DNA of 64,000 bases from Poriferisodalis sp965231925 (GCA_965231925.1 OZ246894.1:3720001-3784000), one strand, 5' to 3'. Numbered from the stretch's first letter, positions 33,801 to 42,343 are shown. Numbers and translations are program-made. Notes: a model not told the origin generated them from the letters alone.

Positions 33801-36754
33801 GCGCCGATGGTGGCGACGCCCGCGGCGAGCTCGGCGGATAGTGCGACTTGCCGAATGGCGCGGGCGTGGCCTGCGGCTTGGCAGGTGACGGTGACGGCGA
33901 GGCTGCCCGGCGCGGCGATCTTGGCGGTGAGGACGCGGTCCGCTGCGTTCGTCCCGTTGGCGACCGCGGCTGCGGCGGGGCTGGCGGTGCATGCGGCTGT
34001 CGGGGGGGCAACGGTGAACCCTGCGGTCACTGTCACTTGGCCGAGCCCTGACGCGGTGGTGGCGGCGAGGCCGCTGATTTTGGCTTGTTTGTCGTGTTCG
34101 GCTTCGACGGTGAGCTTGTAGCCGCCGGTGCGGCTGGCGCCCCAGGTGGTGGCCTCGATGGTGTAGTCCCCGGCGGCCAGTTTCTTGGCGATGCGGCTGT
34201 CGGTTCCGGGCCCGCCGTCGTCGTCGCGGCCGATCACCGTCCCGTCGGCGCCGTGGCCGCCTAGCAGCAGCGCGTAGGTGTCGAGCTTGCGGGCGTTGGC
34301 CGGGTCGTTGCCGACATCGACGGTGACCTGCGCGGATGCGTCCAGGGTGAACGTGTGCCGACGCGTGTAATAGGGGTCCCTGCTGCGCGGCTGACGGCTC
34401 GCGGTGGTGCAGTCCGCGTCGGCGGCGATCGTGCCCGCCCGCGTCGTGACCCCTTCGGGCAGTGTCCCCAGCGGGTCGTCGCACGCTGCCAGCGGCTTCG
34501 CAGCGCCGCATGCGACCGCGACGGCGGCGGTGCGCTTGTGGGCGCCGGCCGCGGCGGTCAAGGTGACGGTGCCGGCTTTCGTGCACGACACGGTCGCCGT
34601 CGCGGTGCGCGAGTACACGACCGGGGTGGCGTCGGCGGCTGCGACCTGGGTCTTGGCCTGCGACCGGGCGCCCACCGACACGCCGCCGGCCGCCGCCCAC
34701 GCGAGGCTCAAAGCGCCCGAAGGCCCTCGGGCAGTGCCGCGCAGGGCGAGCGTGCCGCCGGCGGGCACGGTGCATGCATGGTCCGCTGTCGCGTCGGGCG
34801 CAGCAGTGCATCCGGCGCCTGCGACGGTGAGGCTTGCGATGGCGAGATGGCCGCGCATCGTCGCCTGAGCAGTGCCCCGCGAGCGTCCCGCCGCGGTGCA
34901 CGCGACGGTGACCTCCTGCGAGAACGGCGCCGCGGCTGTCCACGACACGGTGCGGTTCGCGCCCTGGCCCGCAGCGAGGCTCGCTCCGGCGGGCGCGGCG
35001 GTGCATGCCGCGGCGGCGGGCTCCACGGTGAAGCTGCCGGACGCGGCCGCATGAGCCTGGCCGATGCCGTACGCGTCGGCGAGGCCGACGATCTTCACCG
35101 GGGGCTTGTCGGGGGCGACGGCCAGCGTCAGCGCGAACGCGCCCGTGACGTTCTCCGCGGAGGTCGTGACCTCCACGGTGTAGACGACGCCCGCGGCGAG
35201 CTGCACGCTCTGCAGGGCGGCGTCGGTGCCGGTTCCTGAGTCGTCGTCGGACGCGACCACCGCGGCCGCGGCGCCTGACCCGGTCATGACCTGCACGAAC
35301 ACGTCGGCAGCCGATGAGGACGCTGCGACGTCGAGCTTGGACGCCGTCGGCACGCTGAGGCTGTAGCGGCGCGCGTGGTGCGGGGACTGGACGGTTCCTT
35401 TGTTCCACGACTCGCAGCCAGCCGCCAGCGTCCCCGTGCGCGACACGCTGCCCGCCCCCAGGCTGCCGAGGTCGTCGCTGCACGCATCGGTCGGCAGCTG
35501 GGTCGGGGGGCCCAGCACGGTGCGGCCACAGCGTCCGCCGCCCGCGGGCGTCGTCGCGGCCGGGCAGCGCAGGATCGGAGGCCGGCCGGTGAGCGTGGTG
35601 ATCGGCGCGGTGGGGTCGCTGTAGGTCGTGGTCGTGGTGGTCTTCGCGCACAGCTGGATCGTGGCGTCCCAGCTGTAGCCGGCCCGGCAGGAAGGGTCAG
35701 CCGGCTCGTAGCGGTAGGAGGTGACCGGAGCGCTGCCCGACGGTTTCCACTGCGTAGTGGTCTTGCGGCACCTCGACCCGTGCGGCGAATACCCCGACGG
35801 GCACTCACGCGTCGCGAGCTTGGTGTCGGTGGTGACCGGCTGGCGGGTCGTCTTTTTCCAGCGCGTCGACGCCGTGACCGCGCGGCATCTCGACCCGAAC
35901 GGCGAGAACCCCGACGGGCACGACCTGATCGGCGCCTTGGTCACCGTGCGGGTGCGGTCCTCCCACCAGCACTGCTGCCCGGCGAACGGGTCATAGCCGC
36001 ACACCCGCTTGCGGTACTTCTCGGTCTTGGAGCACTTTGTGGACGCTCCCGAGCCGCTCTCGTCGTATCCCGAGGGACACGAATAGCTATATTCCGCAGT
36101 GCGGTAGAACGACTCGGAGCGGTAGCAGCCCCGGCTCGGCGACGTCCGGTACGTCAGCCCGCCGGTGCAGTACGGCGGCACCGACTTGGTGCATGTCCAG
36201 CCGATGCCGTCATAGCCCAGCGTGTAGCCCGGCGGGCACTCATAGCGATAGTTCGCATGCTGATGGTCCGTCACGAGCTTCTCGCAGCGACCGTTGCGGT
36301 ACCGCTCCCCCGTGGGGCAGCTCGTGCCCGTGGCGATCTTGCACGACCACGCCGTGCCGTGCTCGCCCGAAGTGCTCACCAAGGTTCCTGACGCACACGA
36401 CCACGACGCCGCCTCGGTCTGGGTCGCGGTGGTGACCGTGCGGGTGCGGCACTGCCCCCGGTGCAGCACCTTGCCGCCGACGCAGTGCGCCGCTACCGCC
36501 TTCTGGCACGTATGGGATACCCCCAGCTCGCCTACCGTGGTGACCAGCACATAGCCCTCAGCAGCCTGCGGGCAGACGCGCTCCATGTCGACCTGCACGG
36601 TCCTGGGGGTCTTGCACAGCCCGTCGTCGAGCACCATTCCCAGCGGGCAACTCGGCCCCGTGCCCGACTGAGGCTGCGAAGCGGCAGCAGCACCCGCAGG
36701 CGACGCCAGGCTCGCCCAGCCCGGAGCGTCCGGGCGGTGCCTGCCGCGCGGCAC
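30812..36754 (-). CDS. giant exported repeat protein: Cys-rich repeats, PPC/Ig-like domains, lysozyme-like C-terminus
   Basis: 1980 residues. Residues 30-410 are Cys-rich repeats of the form CPSGYxPxGSRCR (for example 279-290 and 318-329). Four PPC-type beta domains lie at about 425-546, 758-884, 1188-1313 and 1321-1445, each with (R)RHTFxL, LDTYxxLL and a GDYTIEATT-like strand. Ig-like regions fill 550-750 and 890-1185. About 1625-1760 looks like a lytic transglycosylase fold: LTALMLAIGVWEN (possible catalytic E1646), GVGMWQID (1711-1718), then RFGGVRVAETLLK. The N-terminus (GWASLASPAGAAAA) is only a weak signal peptide. An in-frame stop lies 7 codons before GTG 36754. Likely a surface protein that acts on or passes through the wall; domain calls are by eye. 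Confidence 0.82.
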   Translation of the reverse strand: MPRGRHRPDAPGWASLASPAGAAAASQPQSGTGPSCPLGMVLDDGLCKTPRTVQVDMERVCPQAAEGYVLVTTVGELGVSHTCQKAVAAHCVGGKVLHRGQCRTRTVTTATQTEAASWSCASGTLVSTSGEHGTAWSCKIATGTSCPTGERYRNGRCEKLVTDHQHANYRYECPPGYTLGYDGIGWTCTKSVPPYCTGGLTYRTSPSRGCYRSESFYRTAEYSYSCPSGYDESGSGASTKCSKTEKYRKRVCGYDPFAGQQCWWEDRTRTVTKAPIRSCPSGFSPFGSRCRAVTASTRWKKTTRQPVTTDTKLATRECPSGYSPHGSRCRKTTTQWKPSGSAPVTSYRYEPADPSCRAGYSWDATIQLCAKTTTTTTYSDPTAPITTLTGRPPILRCPAATTPAGGGRCGRTVLGPPTQLPTDACSDDLGSLGAGSVSRTGTLAAGCESWNKGTVQSPHHARRYSLSVPTASKLDVAASSSAADVFVQVMTGSGAAAAVVASDDDSGTGTDAALQSVQLAAGVVYTVEVTTSAENVTGAFALTLAVAPDKPPVKIVGLADAYGIGQAHAAASGSFTVEPAAAACTAAPAGASLAAGQGANRTVSWTAAAPFSQEVTVACTAAGRSRGTAQATMRGHLAIASLTVAGAGCTAAPDATADHACTVPAGGTLALRGTARGPSGALSLAWAAAGGVSVGARSQAKTQVAAADATPVVYSRTATATVSCTKAGTVTLTAAAGAHKRTAAVAVACGAAKPLAACDDPLGTLPEGVTTRAGTIAADADCTTASRQPRSRDPYYTRRHTFTLDASAQVTVDVGNDPANARKLDTYALLLGGHGADGTVIGRDDDGGPGTDSRIAKKLAAGDYTIEATTWGASRTGGYKLTVEAEHDKQAKISGLAATTASGLGQVTVTAGFTVAPPTAACTASPAAAAVANGTNAADRVLTAKIAAPGSLAVTVTCQAAGHARAIRQVALSAELAAGVATIGARAISGGECTTAAVVPADADAAYTCVMAKGGALHVEADAAATAAALALAWTATGGVTIDSQTQSTPTPVVGPDSTTVHRRTATATLNCTRNGTATATATLGGSTKTARLTVACQAPVTITGLDDTTKTGTGQVTVTDAFTVTPATATCTAEPASAAIAKGSSADARILTATIAAPGSLDVSVACRAAGRYRAVRPVTLTATLPCADHIGLLKSGTVTRSGTITNDTACTTAHRGRSGTYYTRRHTFALDSPGWVTVDLKNAASNADRLDTYLILLKGVGTTVTVIDTDDDSGDRTDSRLADTFLQAGTYAIEATTYRTGTTGNYTLTVDTIYDTARCAEHLGTLTAGRVSRAATISARLACATPRPPTAGAVHYARRHTFTLTEPAWVDIDTTAAAGSQVTQRVSLLAGRSSDGSGARVDHPHNTGSQRRIIGVYLPSGDYTIETTTADAATTGAYTLTVTVPISGLPQTVSADVDEQTTINFTYWPTNANVAAASRNIAVAASGRDGSFSLVVAAERPSGHSVSVRLSTSAPASAGSAGAARGASARNVQRANAHRTVNVTVNGECPSGKTLSPINKVLCVTPSSDSDPRLDDVDEQPVYNRETDTYAYYDGPYEVTVGALLGARDAAREALDNHTTPCTKGRLMGVHELTALMLAIGVWENPNSKYMTISGGRVEANMRFPARSLMTLSRKDHEWTPVGPGDDNSLLYSYNSITRPPSRAFWHPGVGMWQIDKLSSPDLNHGQRADTRFGGVRVAETLLKQSCSLTHSHQDQKSFEFWLEGTWKACEPSENRTTTTSQCLRTKDNIWMSNGTRDDLFVTARNNRRDLSRTGGAELFECRWRTDDGTETIDGGHEDLRGSCYFYDTSYPEGSLHAYAPLGGDTRRRPGPATNSSSPYAAPFVSFTDDGVRFAVFPASFLSGHFSTPIKTVPDDALVRTHTGKSWHTDDYLGKDLRLWLCRVGALFAPPQCAWVSVNADASAPEGSFASWIAAARG
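33344..33652. repeat. 309-bp near-identical segment, copy 2
   Basis: Partner of 28895-29203, within the Ig-like part of the giant protein (about residues 1035-1136). Confidence 0.88.
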
Positions 36755-36762
36755 CGCGGCTA

Positions 36763-37263
36763 TTGCGCGATTTCACACCCCCCCTCCCCGGTACGAGTGT
36801 TCGCGCGATTCGAGCTTGTCATGAGCGGCGGACCGGGGGCGGGCAGGCGGGCGGTACCACGCTCGAATGGCTCCTGATCGTCGCCGCCGTCGCCGGGCTC
36901 GCCGCACTCGCCGTCGTGCTGGTCCAAAACGTCGTCGACGACACCGCCGAACAACTCGGCGGCTCCAGCGCACGCGCCACCGCCGCCAACGTCGCAGCCG
37001 ACACCGTCATCCGCGAAGCACGCACCGCATCGCCCCACGACGCCCGCTTCAACTCCTGGCTGCGCTGGGAGCTCTACTTCACCGCCCGATGCGAACGCCT
37101 CGAAATCCTCTACAGCGACACCAACCTCGACGTCGAAGCCACCTTCAAGCGGCCCACCGGCAAAGGCGACAACGACCCCACCACCAGCGCCGACATCAAC
37201 AAAGCCAGCCCCCAGCCACCCGCCGCAGGCAGACCCCAAGCCCTCTGCAAACGCAACACCTGA
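36763..37263 (+). CDS. pilin-like exported protein B
   Basis: 166 residues at most. Short basic leader, then GGGQAGG/TTLEWLLIVAAVAG: a Gly before the cleavage point, Glu at about +5 and a hydrophobic helix (WLLIVAAVAGLAALAVVLVQ), as in type IV prepilins. The soluble part (AADTVIREARTA, RFNSWLRWELYFTARCERLE, YSDT) is homologous to pilin-like protein A at 22072. TTG 36763 is the only in-frame start found; it is 8 bp from the divergent giant gene. The tail is polar and Pro-rich. It should be a substrate of the prepilin peptidase at 22550. Confidence 0.72.
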   Translation: MRDFTPPLPGTSVRAIRACHERRTGGGQAGGTTLEWLLIVAAVAGLAALAVVLVQNVVDDTAEQLGGSSARATAANVAADTVIREARTASPHDARFNSWLRWELYFTARCERLEILYSDTNLDVEATFKRPTGKGDNDPTTSADINKASPQPPAAGRPQALCKRNT

Positions 37264-37276
37264 CTGACGCCGAAGC

Positions 37277-38113
37277 TCAGCTGAGCAGCCAGTCGGCCGG
37301 GGCGACGGCTGAGTCGGCGAACAGGCGGGCCTGGAAGCGGCGCATGCCCGACAGCCAGCGGTCGATGTCCGACGCCTTGCGCTCGCGGTAGGTCTGCACT
37401 TCGGGGTGCGGCAGCACCAAGAAGCGCTCCTCTGCCATGGCTTCGATGACGGTGTCGGCCAACTGCGAGGGCTGCAAGACGCCGTCGCCTGCCGCGGCCC
37501 CGGGGGTGCCGCGCTCCTGATTGCCGTCGCCGGTGCGGTCGGGGCTGTTGGCCAAGATGTTGGTCTCGACAGCCTGCGGGCACAGCATCGACACCACGAT
37601 GCCCTTGTCGCCATAGGTGATCGACAAGAACTCCCCCAGCGACACCGCTGCAGCCTTGGTGACCGCGTACTGCAGCGAGCCGAGCTGGGTCAGCAGGCCC
37701 GCCGCGGAGGCCGTGTTCAGCAGATAGCCGCCACCGCCCTCGACCATGACCGGAACCGCTGCACGCGCCGCATACACGTGAGACATCACGTGTACCTCCC
37801 ACATGCGCTGGATCTCGTCGTTCGCGACTTCGAGGCCGCCTTGGGTCACGTAGCCGGCGTTGGACACGAACACGTCGAGCGCGCCATGGGCCGCCACCGT
37901 GTCGGCCACTACTGCCTTGATGGCGTTCTCGTCGGTGACGTCGAGCCCGACGGCCGTACCGCCCACCCGGTCAGCCACCGCCTGCGCGCCGGCTTCGTCT
38001 CGGTCGACGACCACCACCGCCTGCGCTCCTTCAGCCGTGAAGCGCTCAGCGAGCGCTTCCCCGATCCCGCTTGCGCCGCCAGTGACGACAGCGACCTTTC
38101 CTGCAAGTTCCAT
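37277..38113 (-). CDS. SDR family NAD(P)-dependent oxidoreductase
   Basis: 278-residue classical short-chain dehydrogenase. Cofactor motif VVTGGASGIGEALAERF (about 8-24), acidic residue in VVVVDRDEAG (NAD preference), NAG motif VFVSNAGYVTQGG, catalytic Ser in LLNTASAAGL and YAVTK. The ATG at 38113 is set by the Rossmann motif; the longer frame to 38338 lies antisense to the CaiB gene. Substrate unknown. Divergent from the CaiB/BaiF transferase, 52 bp apart. Confidence 0.9.
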   Translation of the reverse strand: MELAGKVAVVTGGASGIGEALAERFTAEGAQAVVVVDRDEAGAQAVADRVGGTAVGLDVTDENAIKAVVADTVAAHGALDVFVSNAGYVTQGGLEVANDEIQRMWEVHVMSHVYAARAAVPVMVEGGGGYLLNTASAAGLLTQLGSLQYAVTKAAAVSLGEFLSITYGDKGIVVSMLCPQAVETNILANSPDRTGDGNQERGTPGAAAGDGVLQPSQLADTVIEAMAEERFLVLPHPEVQTYRERKASDIDRWLSGMRRFQARLFADSAVAPADWLLS

Positions 38114-38165
38114 GGCCGGGCAGCGTAATCTCGCGACTCCGACTCGACGCTGGCTTGGAGGTTCC

Positions 38166-39392
38166 GTGGCAGCTCCGCTCGACGATGTGAAGGTGATCGA
38201 GGTGGACAGCTGGATGGCCACGCCGTCGGCGGGGGCGATCCTGGCCGACCTCGGCGCAGACGTCATCAAGGTGGAACCGCTCGAGGGCGACCCCGCCCGG
38301 GGCTTCAGCCGCCCCGCCAAGCTGCCGCCCGAGATCAAGGACTACGACTTCCAGTTCGACGTGGACAACCGGGGCAAGCGCTCGATTGCCGTCGACCTGG
38401 CCTCAGCACAGGGCCAAGCGGTGGTCCACCGGCTCATCGCGGACGCCGACGTGTTCATGTGCAACCTGCTCGTGCACCGCCAAGAGCGATTCGCGCTCGA
38501 CCCCAACACGGTGACGGCGGTCAACCCGCGCATCGTGCACGCCACGCTGACCGGCTACGGCACCACCGGCCCTGAGGCGTGGCGTCCGGGATACGACGTG
38601 ACCGCGTTCTTCGGCCGCTCGGGCATCTATGACGCCATGCGGGAAGGCCCCGACGGCGCGGTGCCGATGGCCCGCCCAGCCCAGGGCGACCACACCACCG
38701 GCCTCGCACTCGTGGGTGCCGTGCTCGCAGCGCTGCGGCTGGCCGAGCGCACCGGCGAGGCTCAGGTGGTGGAGACCTCGCTGTATGAGACGGCGGTATG
38801 GACCCAGGCCTCCGACTACGCCATCACCGCGATGGACAAGGCGCCGCTGCGTCAGCGTGCCCGCGAGAACATGATCATCCCCACCGCCAATCGCTACCCC
38901 TGCGGCGACGGCAAGTGGGTGGTGTTCAACATGCCCCAAGACAGCGCCTGGCCGCTGCTGTGCCGGGTGATCGAGCGCCTCGACTGGCTCGAAGACGACC
39001 GCTTCGCCGACATCCGCGGCCGGTTCGCGCACATGCCCGAGATCGTGGCCGGCATCGACGAAGCTCTGGCGCACCGCACCCGCGACGAGTGGGGCGAGAT
39101 CTTCGACGACGAGGGGATCATCTGGGGCCCGGTGCTGGGACTGCACGAGGTCGCCGACGACCCCCAGGCCGAAGCACTGGGCCTGTTCCCCACGCTCGCC
39201 AGCCCCGACATCGGCGAATACCGCAGCGTGGGCATCCCGATGCGTTTCGCAAACGCCACCGTCGGCCCGCGTGGACCGTCGCCGAAGCTGGGCGAGAGCA
39301 CACGTGAAGTGCTGGCCGCCGCCGGCATGTCCGAGAGCGAGATTGACGCCTTGATCGCCGACGGCTCGGTGCGAGAATCCTCGACAGAGTAA
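38166..39392 (+). CDS. CaiB/BaiF family CoA-transferase
   Basis: 408-residue family III CoA-transferase, which moves CoA between carboxylic acids. Family features: IEVDSWMATPSAGAILADLG, VIKVEPLEGDPARGF, NRGKRSIAVDL, HATLTGYGTTGP and the later GEAQVVETSLYETAVW. GTG 38166 has GGAGG eight bases ahead; the frame from 37860 is antisense to the SDR gene. The acid used is not evident. Possibly acts with the SDR enzyme on the other side of the shared promoter region. Confidence 0.9.
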   Translation: MAAPLDDVKVIEVDSWMATPSAGAILADLGADVIKVEPLEGDPARGFSRPAKLPPEIKDYDFQFDVDNRGKRSIAVDLASAQGQAVVHRLIADADVFMCNLLVHRQERFALDPNTVTAVNPRIVHATLTGYGTTGPEAWRPGYDVTAFFGRSGIYDAMREGPDGAVPMARPAQGDHTTGLALVGAVLAALRLAERTGEAQVVETSLYETAVWTQASDYAITAMDKAPLRQRARENMIIPTANRYPCGDGKWVVFNMPQDSAWPLLCRVIERLDWLEDDRFADIRGRFAHMPEIVAGIDEALAHRTRDEWGEIFDDEGIIWGPVLGLHEVADDPQAEALGLFPTLASPDIGEYRSVGIPMRFANATVGPRGPSPKLGESTREVLAAAGMSESEIDALIADGSVRESSTE

Positions 39393-39580
39393 GCCCAGGC
39401 TTCGGAGAGCGAGTTCGGGCGTCGGGCGCCGCTTGGGAGCAGCAGCGTCGGCGACGGCATTGAGGCCGCCCCGCGTGCCTTCAACGGTCGGCTGCGCGCT
39501 TGGGCTCACAAGAGCGGCTCGGGTGCAACGGGTGGGAAGTAGGTTTGCCAGCGGAGTGCTCCCCGGAAAGAGGCACGAGA

Positions 39581-40426
39581 ATGCGACATGTCTTGATCGT
39601 GGCCAACCAGACCCTCGTCGGCAGTCACCTGCACGAACGGGTCGAACACATCCTCGCCGTCGATCCCGAAACCCGATTCCACATCGTCGTACCGGCGACT
39701 GGCGCCAACGGCCCTGATCCCGCTCGAGCGCTCGCCGGTGCCCGCCGCCGGCTCAGCCAGGCATTCGAGGCGCTCGACGACCTCGGGGTTCAGGTCACCG
39801 GCGAGGTGGGCCCCGCGCATCCCGTCGTGGCGGTCAACTTGGCGATCGACCGGCTGAGTCCCGACCTCATCGTGTTGAGCACGCTGCCGACGGGCGCGAG
39901 CCGGTGGCTGCACCTCGACCTGCCGCACCGCCTGCAGCGGCGCTTCGGTGTACCGGTCGAGCACGTCACGGCGGAAACGCAGACCGTCGACCGCGCAGGC
40001 GCCTTCGAGCCGCCCGTCGTGCATGCCCCAGATGACACCGTGCATGTGCTGCTGGCCGAGGAGAACCAGCACGACGTCGACGTGATCACGATGGCGCTGG
40101 CAGAGGCGGGAACGCGCAACCAAGTGCGCGTCGCCCATGACGGCGCCAACGCCCTGTCGTTCATGCGCTCGGTAGGCCCGACGGAAGTCGACCTAGTGCT
40201 GTTCGACCTGAAGCTGCCCGTCGTCAGCGGATTCGACCTGCTCGCCGAGATCCGTGCGGCCGGCGAGTTCGACAAGGTGATGATGGTCGCGCTCACTACC
40301 GCCGAGGCCGCCGAGGAGCGCGCCCGCGCCTACGACCTCGGGGCCGATGCGTTCGTGATGAAGCGCCCCGACTACAGCCAGATGGCCCACGTCATCGACG
40401 ACCTGCTGGCCGAAGTCGCCGGCTGA
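39581..40426 (+). CDS. stress-protein-like domain fused to a response-regulator receiver
   Basis: 281 residues. The N-terminal half (about 1-140, MRHVLIVANQTLVGSHLHER, DLIVLSTLPTGASRWLHLDL) resembles a universal-stress-type nucleotide-binding fold. The C-terminal half (about 150-280) is a CheY-like receiver: VHVLLAEENQHD (acidic pocket), phosphoacceptor Asp in VDLVLFDLKLPVVSG, VALTTAEA and Lys in FVMKRPDYSQM, most like the Rcp1 group. No output domain and no histidine kinase gene nearby. ATG 39581 has a GGAAAGAGG site. A perfect duplication covers its stop. Confidence 0.82.
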   Translation: MRHVLIVANQTLVGSHLHERVEHILAVDPETRFHIVVPATGANGPDPARALAGARRRLSQAFEALDDLGVQVTGEVGPAHPVVAVNLAIDRLSPDLIVLSTLPTGASRWLHLDLPHRLQRRFGVPVEHVTAETQTVDRAGAFEPPVVHAPDDTVHVLLAEENQHDVDVITMALAEAGTRNQVRVAHDGANALSFMRSVGPTEVDLVLFDLKLPVVSGFDLLAEIRAAGEFDKVMMVALTTAEAAEERARAYDLGADAFVMKRPDYSQMAHVIDDLLAEVAG

Positions 40427-40474
40427 CCGGCGATCATCACACACAGCGCCGGCTGACCGGCGATCATCACACAC
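40418..40474. repeat. perfect 27-bp duplication over the receiver gene stop
   Basis: 40418-40444 (including the TGA at 40424-40426) repeats exactly at 40448-40474, period 30 bp. Confidence 0.95.
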
Positions 40475-40486
40475 GACGCCGGGTAG

Positions 40487-41428
40487 CTATCGATCAGCGC
40501 CCTCGCGGGCGGCTGCCATGCCGCCTGGAAAGCCGATCTCGGCCGGGGCCTCCACTTGGCTTTGCAGCACCCAGCCGAGCTGGCCGTGCTGGTCCCAGAT
40601 AGCAGTGTGCGTGCCGGCCAGGCCCTGCGGCGTGCCGACGGTGGCCGCGTCGAAGTAGAACCACTCCCCCAGCGGGACGCGCAGGAGCTGCAGCGTCACG
40701 TCGGTGTTGATGTACGCGCCGCCTGACGGCGAGAAATCCCAGCCGATGGCTGCTCCGAGGTCGGCCAGCGCCGCAATCTGGGCCAGCGGCGATGTGGTTT
40801 GCCCCGCCATGAGCGGATGGTCCAAGCGCAGCCAGGTGCGGCCGGGACCGGGCTCCTCGGTGGAGCCGCCGACGAATCGCAGATCGACTCCGTCGGCATT
40901 GAATCCGGGACGCGGATATTCGATGTCGGGGTTCGCGCCGGGATCGGCACGCTCCGCGGGGATCGGCGGCAGCGACTGCCCGTCGCTCGGCGGCGCAGCC
41001 GTCGGATTCGTCGGCGTCAGCCACTGCGAGGTCGCACGCGCCACGAGGCGACCGCTCCCCGGCGCTGCACCTTCGGGAGGCACGGCCCGCACCTCGGCGT
41101 CGACGAGCGCTGTCCGCTTGCCCGCCTTGACGGTGGCGGCCGTGACCTCATAGGTCGCCATCGGCATGCCCGAGAGGATCTCGACCGTCAGCCGGCTGCA
41201 CACCTGATCGATCCCGAGCTGTTGCTGCTCGCGCTCGACCGCCCAGCCCAGCAAGCCGCAGATGGCGCCGCCGTGCATCACCTGGTGAGCCCACGGTCCG
41301 CGCGTCAGCTCGGTCGCGCGCACGCCGTCGGGTTCTGAGACAAACAGCGCCGGCGGCATCGGCCCCGTTGCGGACCCGTCACCGCTGCGGGGAGCGGCGG
41401 TGCTGTGCTCAATTCCGTTGTTCACCAC
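40487..41428 (-). CDS. acyl-CoA thioesterase-like protein (double hotdog, TesB-like)
   Basis: 313 residues. N-terminal hotdog with RGPWAHQVMHGGAICGLLGWAVE and RLTVEILSGMPMATYEV; C-terminal hotdog with LAQIAALADLGAAIGWDF and YINTDVTLQLLRVPLGEW. This is the actinobacterial thioesterase-family layout. It would release acids from acyl-CoA in the cytoplasm. Probable companion of the acyl-CoA enzymes in the window; alone on its strand, divergent from the TRAP operon. Confidence 0.82.
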   Translation of the reverse strand: MVNNGIEHSTAAPRSGDGSATGPMPPALFVSEPDGVRATELTRGPWAHQVMHGGAICGLLGWAVEREQQQLGIDQVCSRLTVEILSGMPMATYEVTAATVKAGKRTALVDAEVRAVPPEGAAPGSGRLVARATSQWLTPTNPTAAPPSDGQSLPPIPAERADPGANPDIEYPRPGFNADGVDLRFVGGSTEEPGPGRTWLRLDHPLMAGQTTSPLAQIAALADLGAAIGWDFSPSGGAYINTDVTLQLLRVPLGEWFYFDAATVGTPQGLAGTHTAIWDQHGQLGWVLQSQVEAPAEIGFPGGMAAAREGADR

Positions 41429-41511
41429 GGCGACAAGCTAGGTGGCAGGATGTTGGATCGCCTGTTTGCGCGTACGAGCGGCACCGGCAAGCGACAGGGG
41501 GAAGGGGCGAC

Positions 41512-42336
41512 GTGACGGACACTGCCACGGCCTCGCCCCAGGCGCCGTCTGTGGCGACGGCGACGCCATGGTGGGCGCGACTGCACCCCCTCGGCTGGCT
41601 CGCCGGCGCCACGATCGTCATCGCGGTCGCCGCACGGCTGCTCTGGGACACCGAGTACTGGATCGGGAATCTGCTGTGGTGGAACTGGCCGGTGCTCGCA
41701 GGCGCACTGGCGATGGGCTTCTGGCACGACGGTCTCGACCGGCTTCGCCGCGGCGTGGAGACGATCTCCACCTTCAGCTTGAACGTCGCGTGGATCCTCG
41801 CCTGGGTGGTCTTCGGGCTGCAGCTGTTCAACGTCATCACCCGCTACGGCAATGACCTGGTCGAGACCGACATCCTCTTCGGGGAGACCACCAGCCTGGC
41901 GTGGCAGTCGTTCGGGCTGATGTTCCTCATTGCCATCAACTACGGCGTGCGCGACGGCGTGAACCCGCGCATCGACTTCTGGTGGGCCAACTTCAGCCCC
42001 AAGCGCAAGGCCTGGCTCGACTTCGTCATTCACTCCGCGCTGCTGCTGCCGTTCATTGTGATGGCCATCCGGATTCTCAAGGGCTACGCGGCCACCTCGC
42101 TGGGCCGCCGGCACAACGGCGAATGGCCGAGCAGTTGGCGGGTGTGGGAGACCTGGGAGCAAGCCGTCGACGCCGGAGGGCTGCCAGTCGGACCGATCAA
42201 GGTGATGATCCTGGTCGCCTTCGTGCTGTTCGGGCTGCAAGTCATCGCGGAGCTGATCAAGACCGGCTTCGTGATGATCGGCGACGAGCAGAGAGGCGAC
42301 ATCATCGAGCACGAGTCGCCGCTGCGGGTCGAATAG
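41512..42336 (+). CDS. dctQ: TRAP transporter small membrane subunit (DctQ type)
   Basis: 274 residues with four or five membrane helices. GTG 41512 has a GGGGGAAGGGG site. DctQ features: LFNVITRYG, SLAWQSFGLMFLIAINYGVR, KRKAWLDFVIHSALLLPFIV. Longer than many DctQ proteins because of extra terminal helices, as in the DctQ of 2-keto acid TRAP systems. Starts the dctQMP operon and is 7 bp from dctM. Confidence 0.88.
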   Translation: MTDTATASPQAPSVATATPWWARLHPLGWLAGATIVIAVAARLLWDTEYWIGNLLWWNWPVLAGALAMGFWHDGLDRLRRGVETISTFSLNVAWILAWVVFGLQLFNVITRYGNDLVETDILFGETTSLAWQSFGLMFLIAINYGVRDGVNPRIDFWWANFSPKRKAWLDFVIHSALLLPFIVMAIRILKGYAATSLGRRHNGEWPSSWRVWETWEQAVDAGGLPVGPIKVMILVAFVLFGLQVIAELIKTGFVMIGDEQRGDIIEHESPLRVE

Positions 42337-42343
42337 CGGCCCC

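Noticed and set aside
30812..36754. Repeated segments that might look like a CRISPR or minisatellite array
   Set aside because: The repeats are in frame, code for protein domains and have irregular spacing; no constant repeat-spacer pattern.
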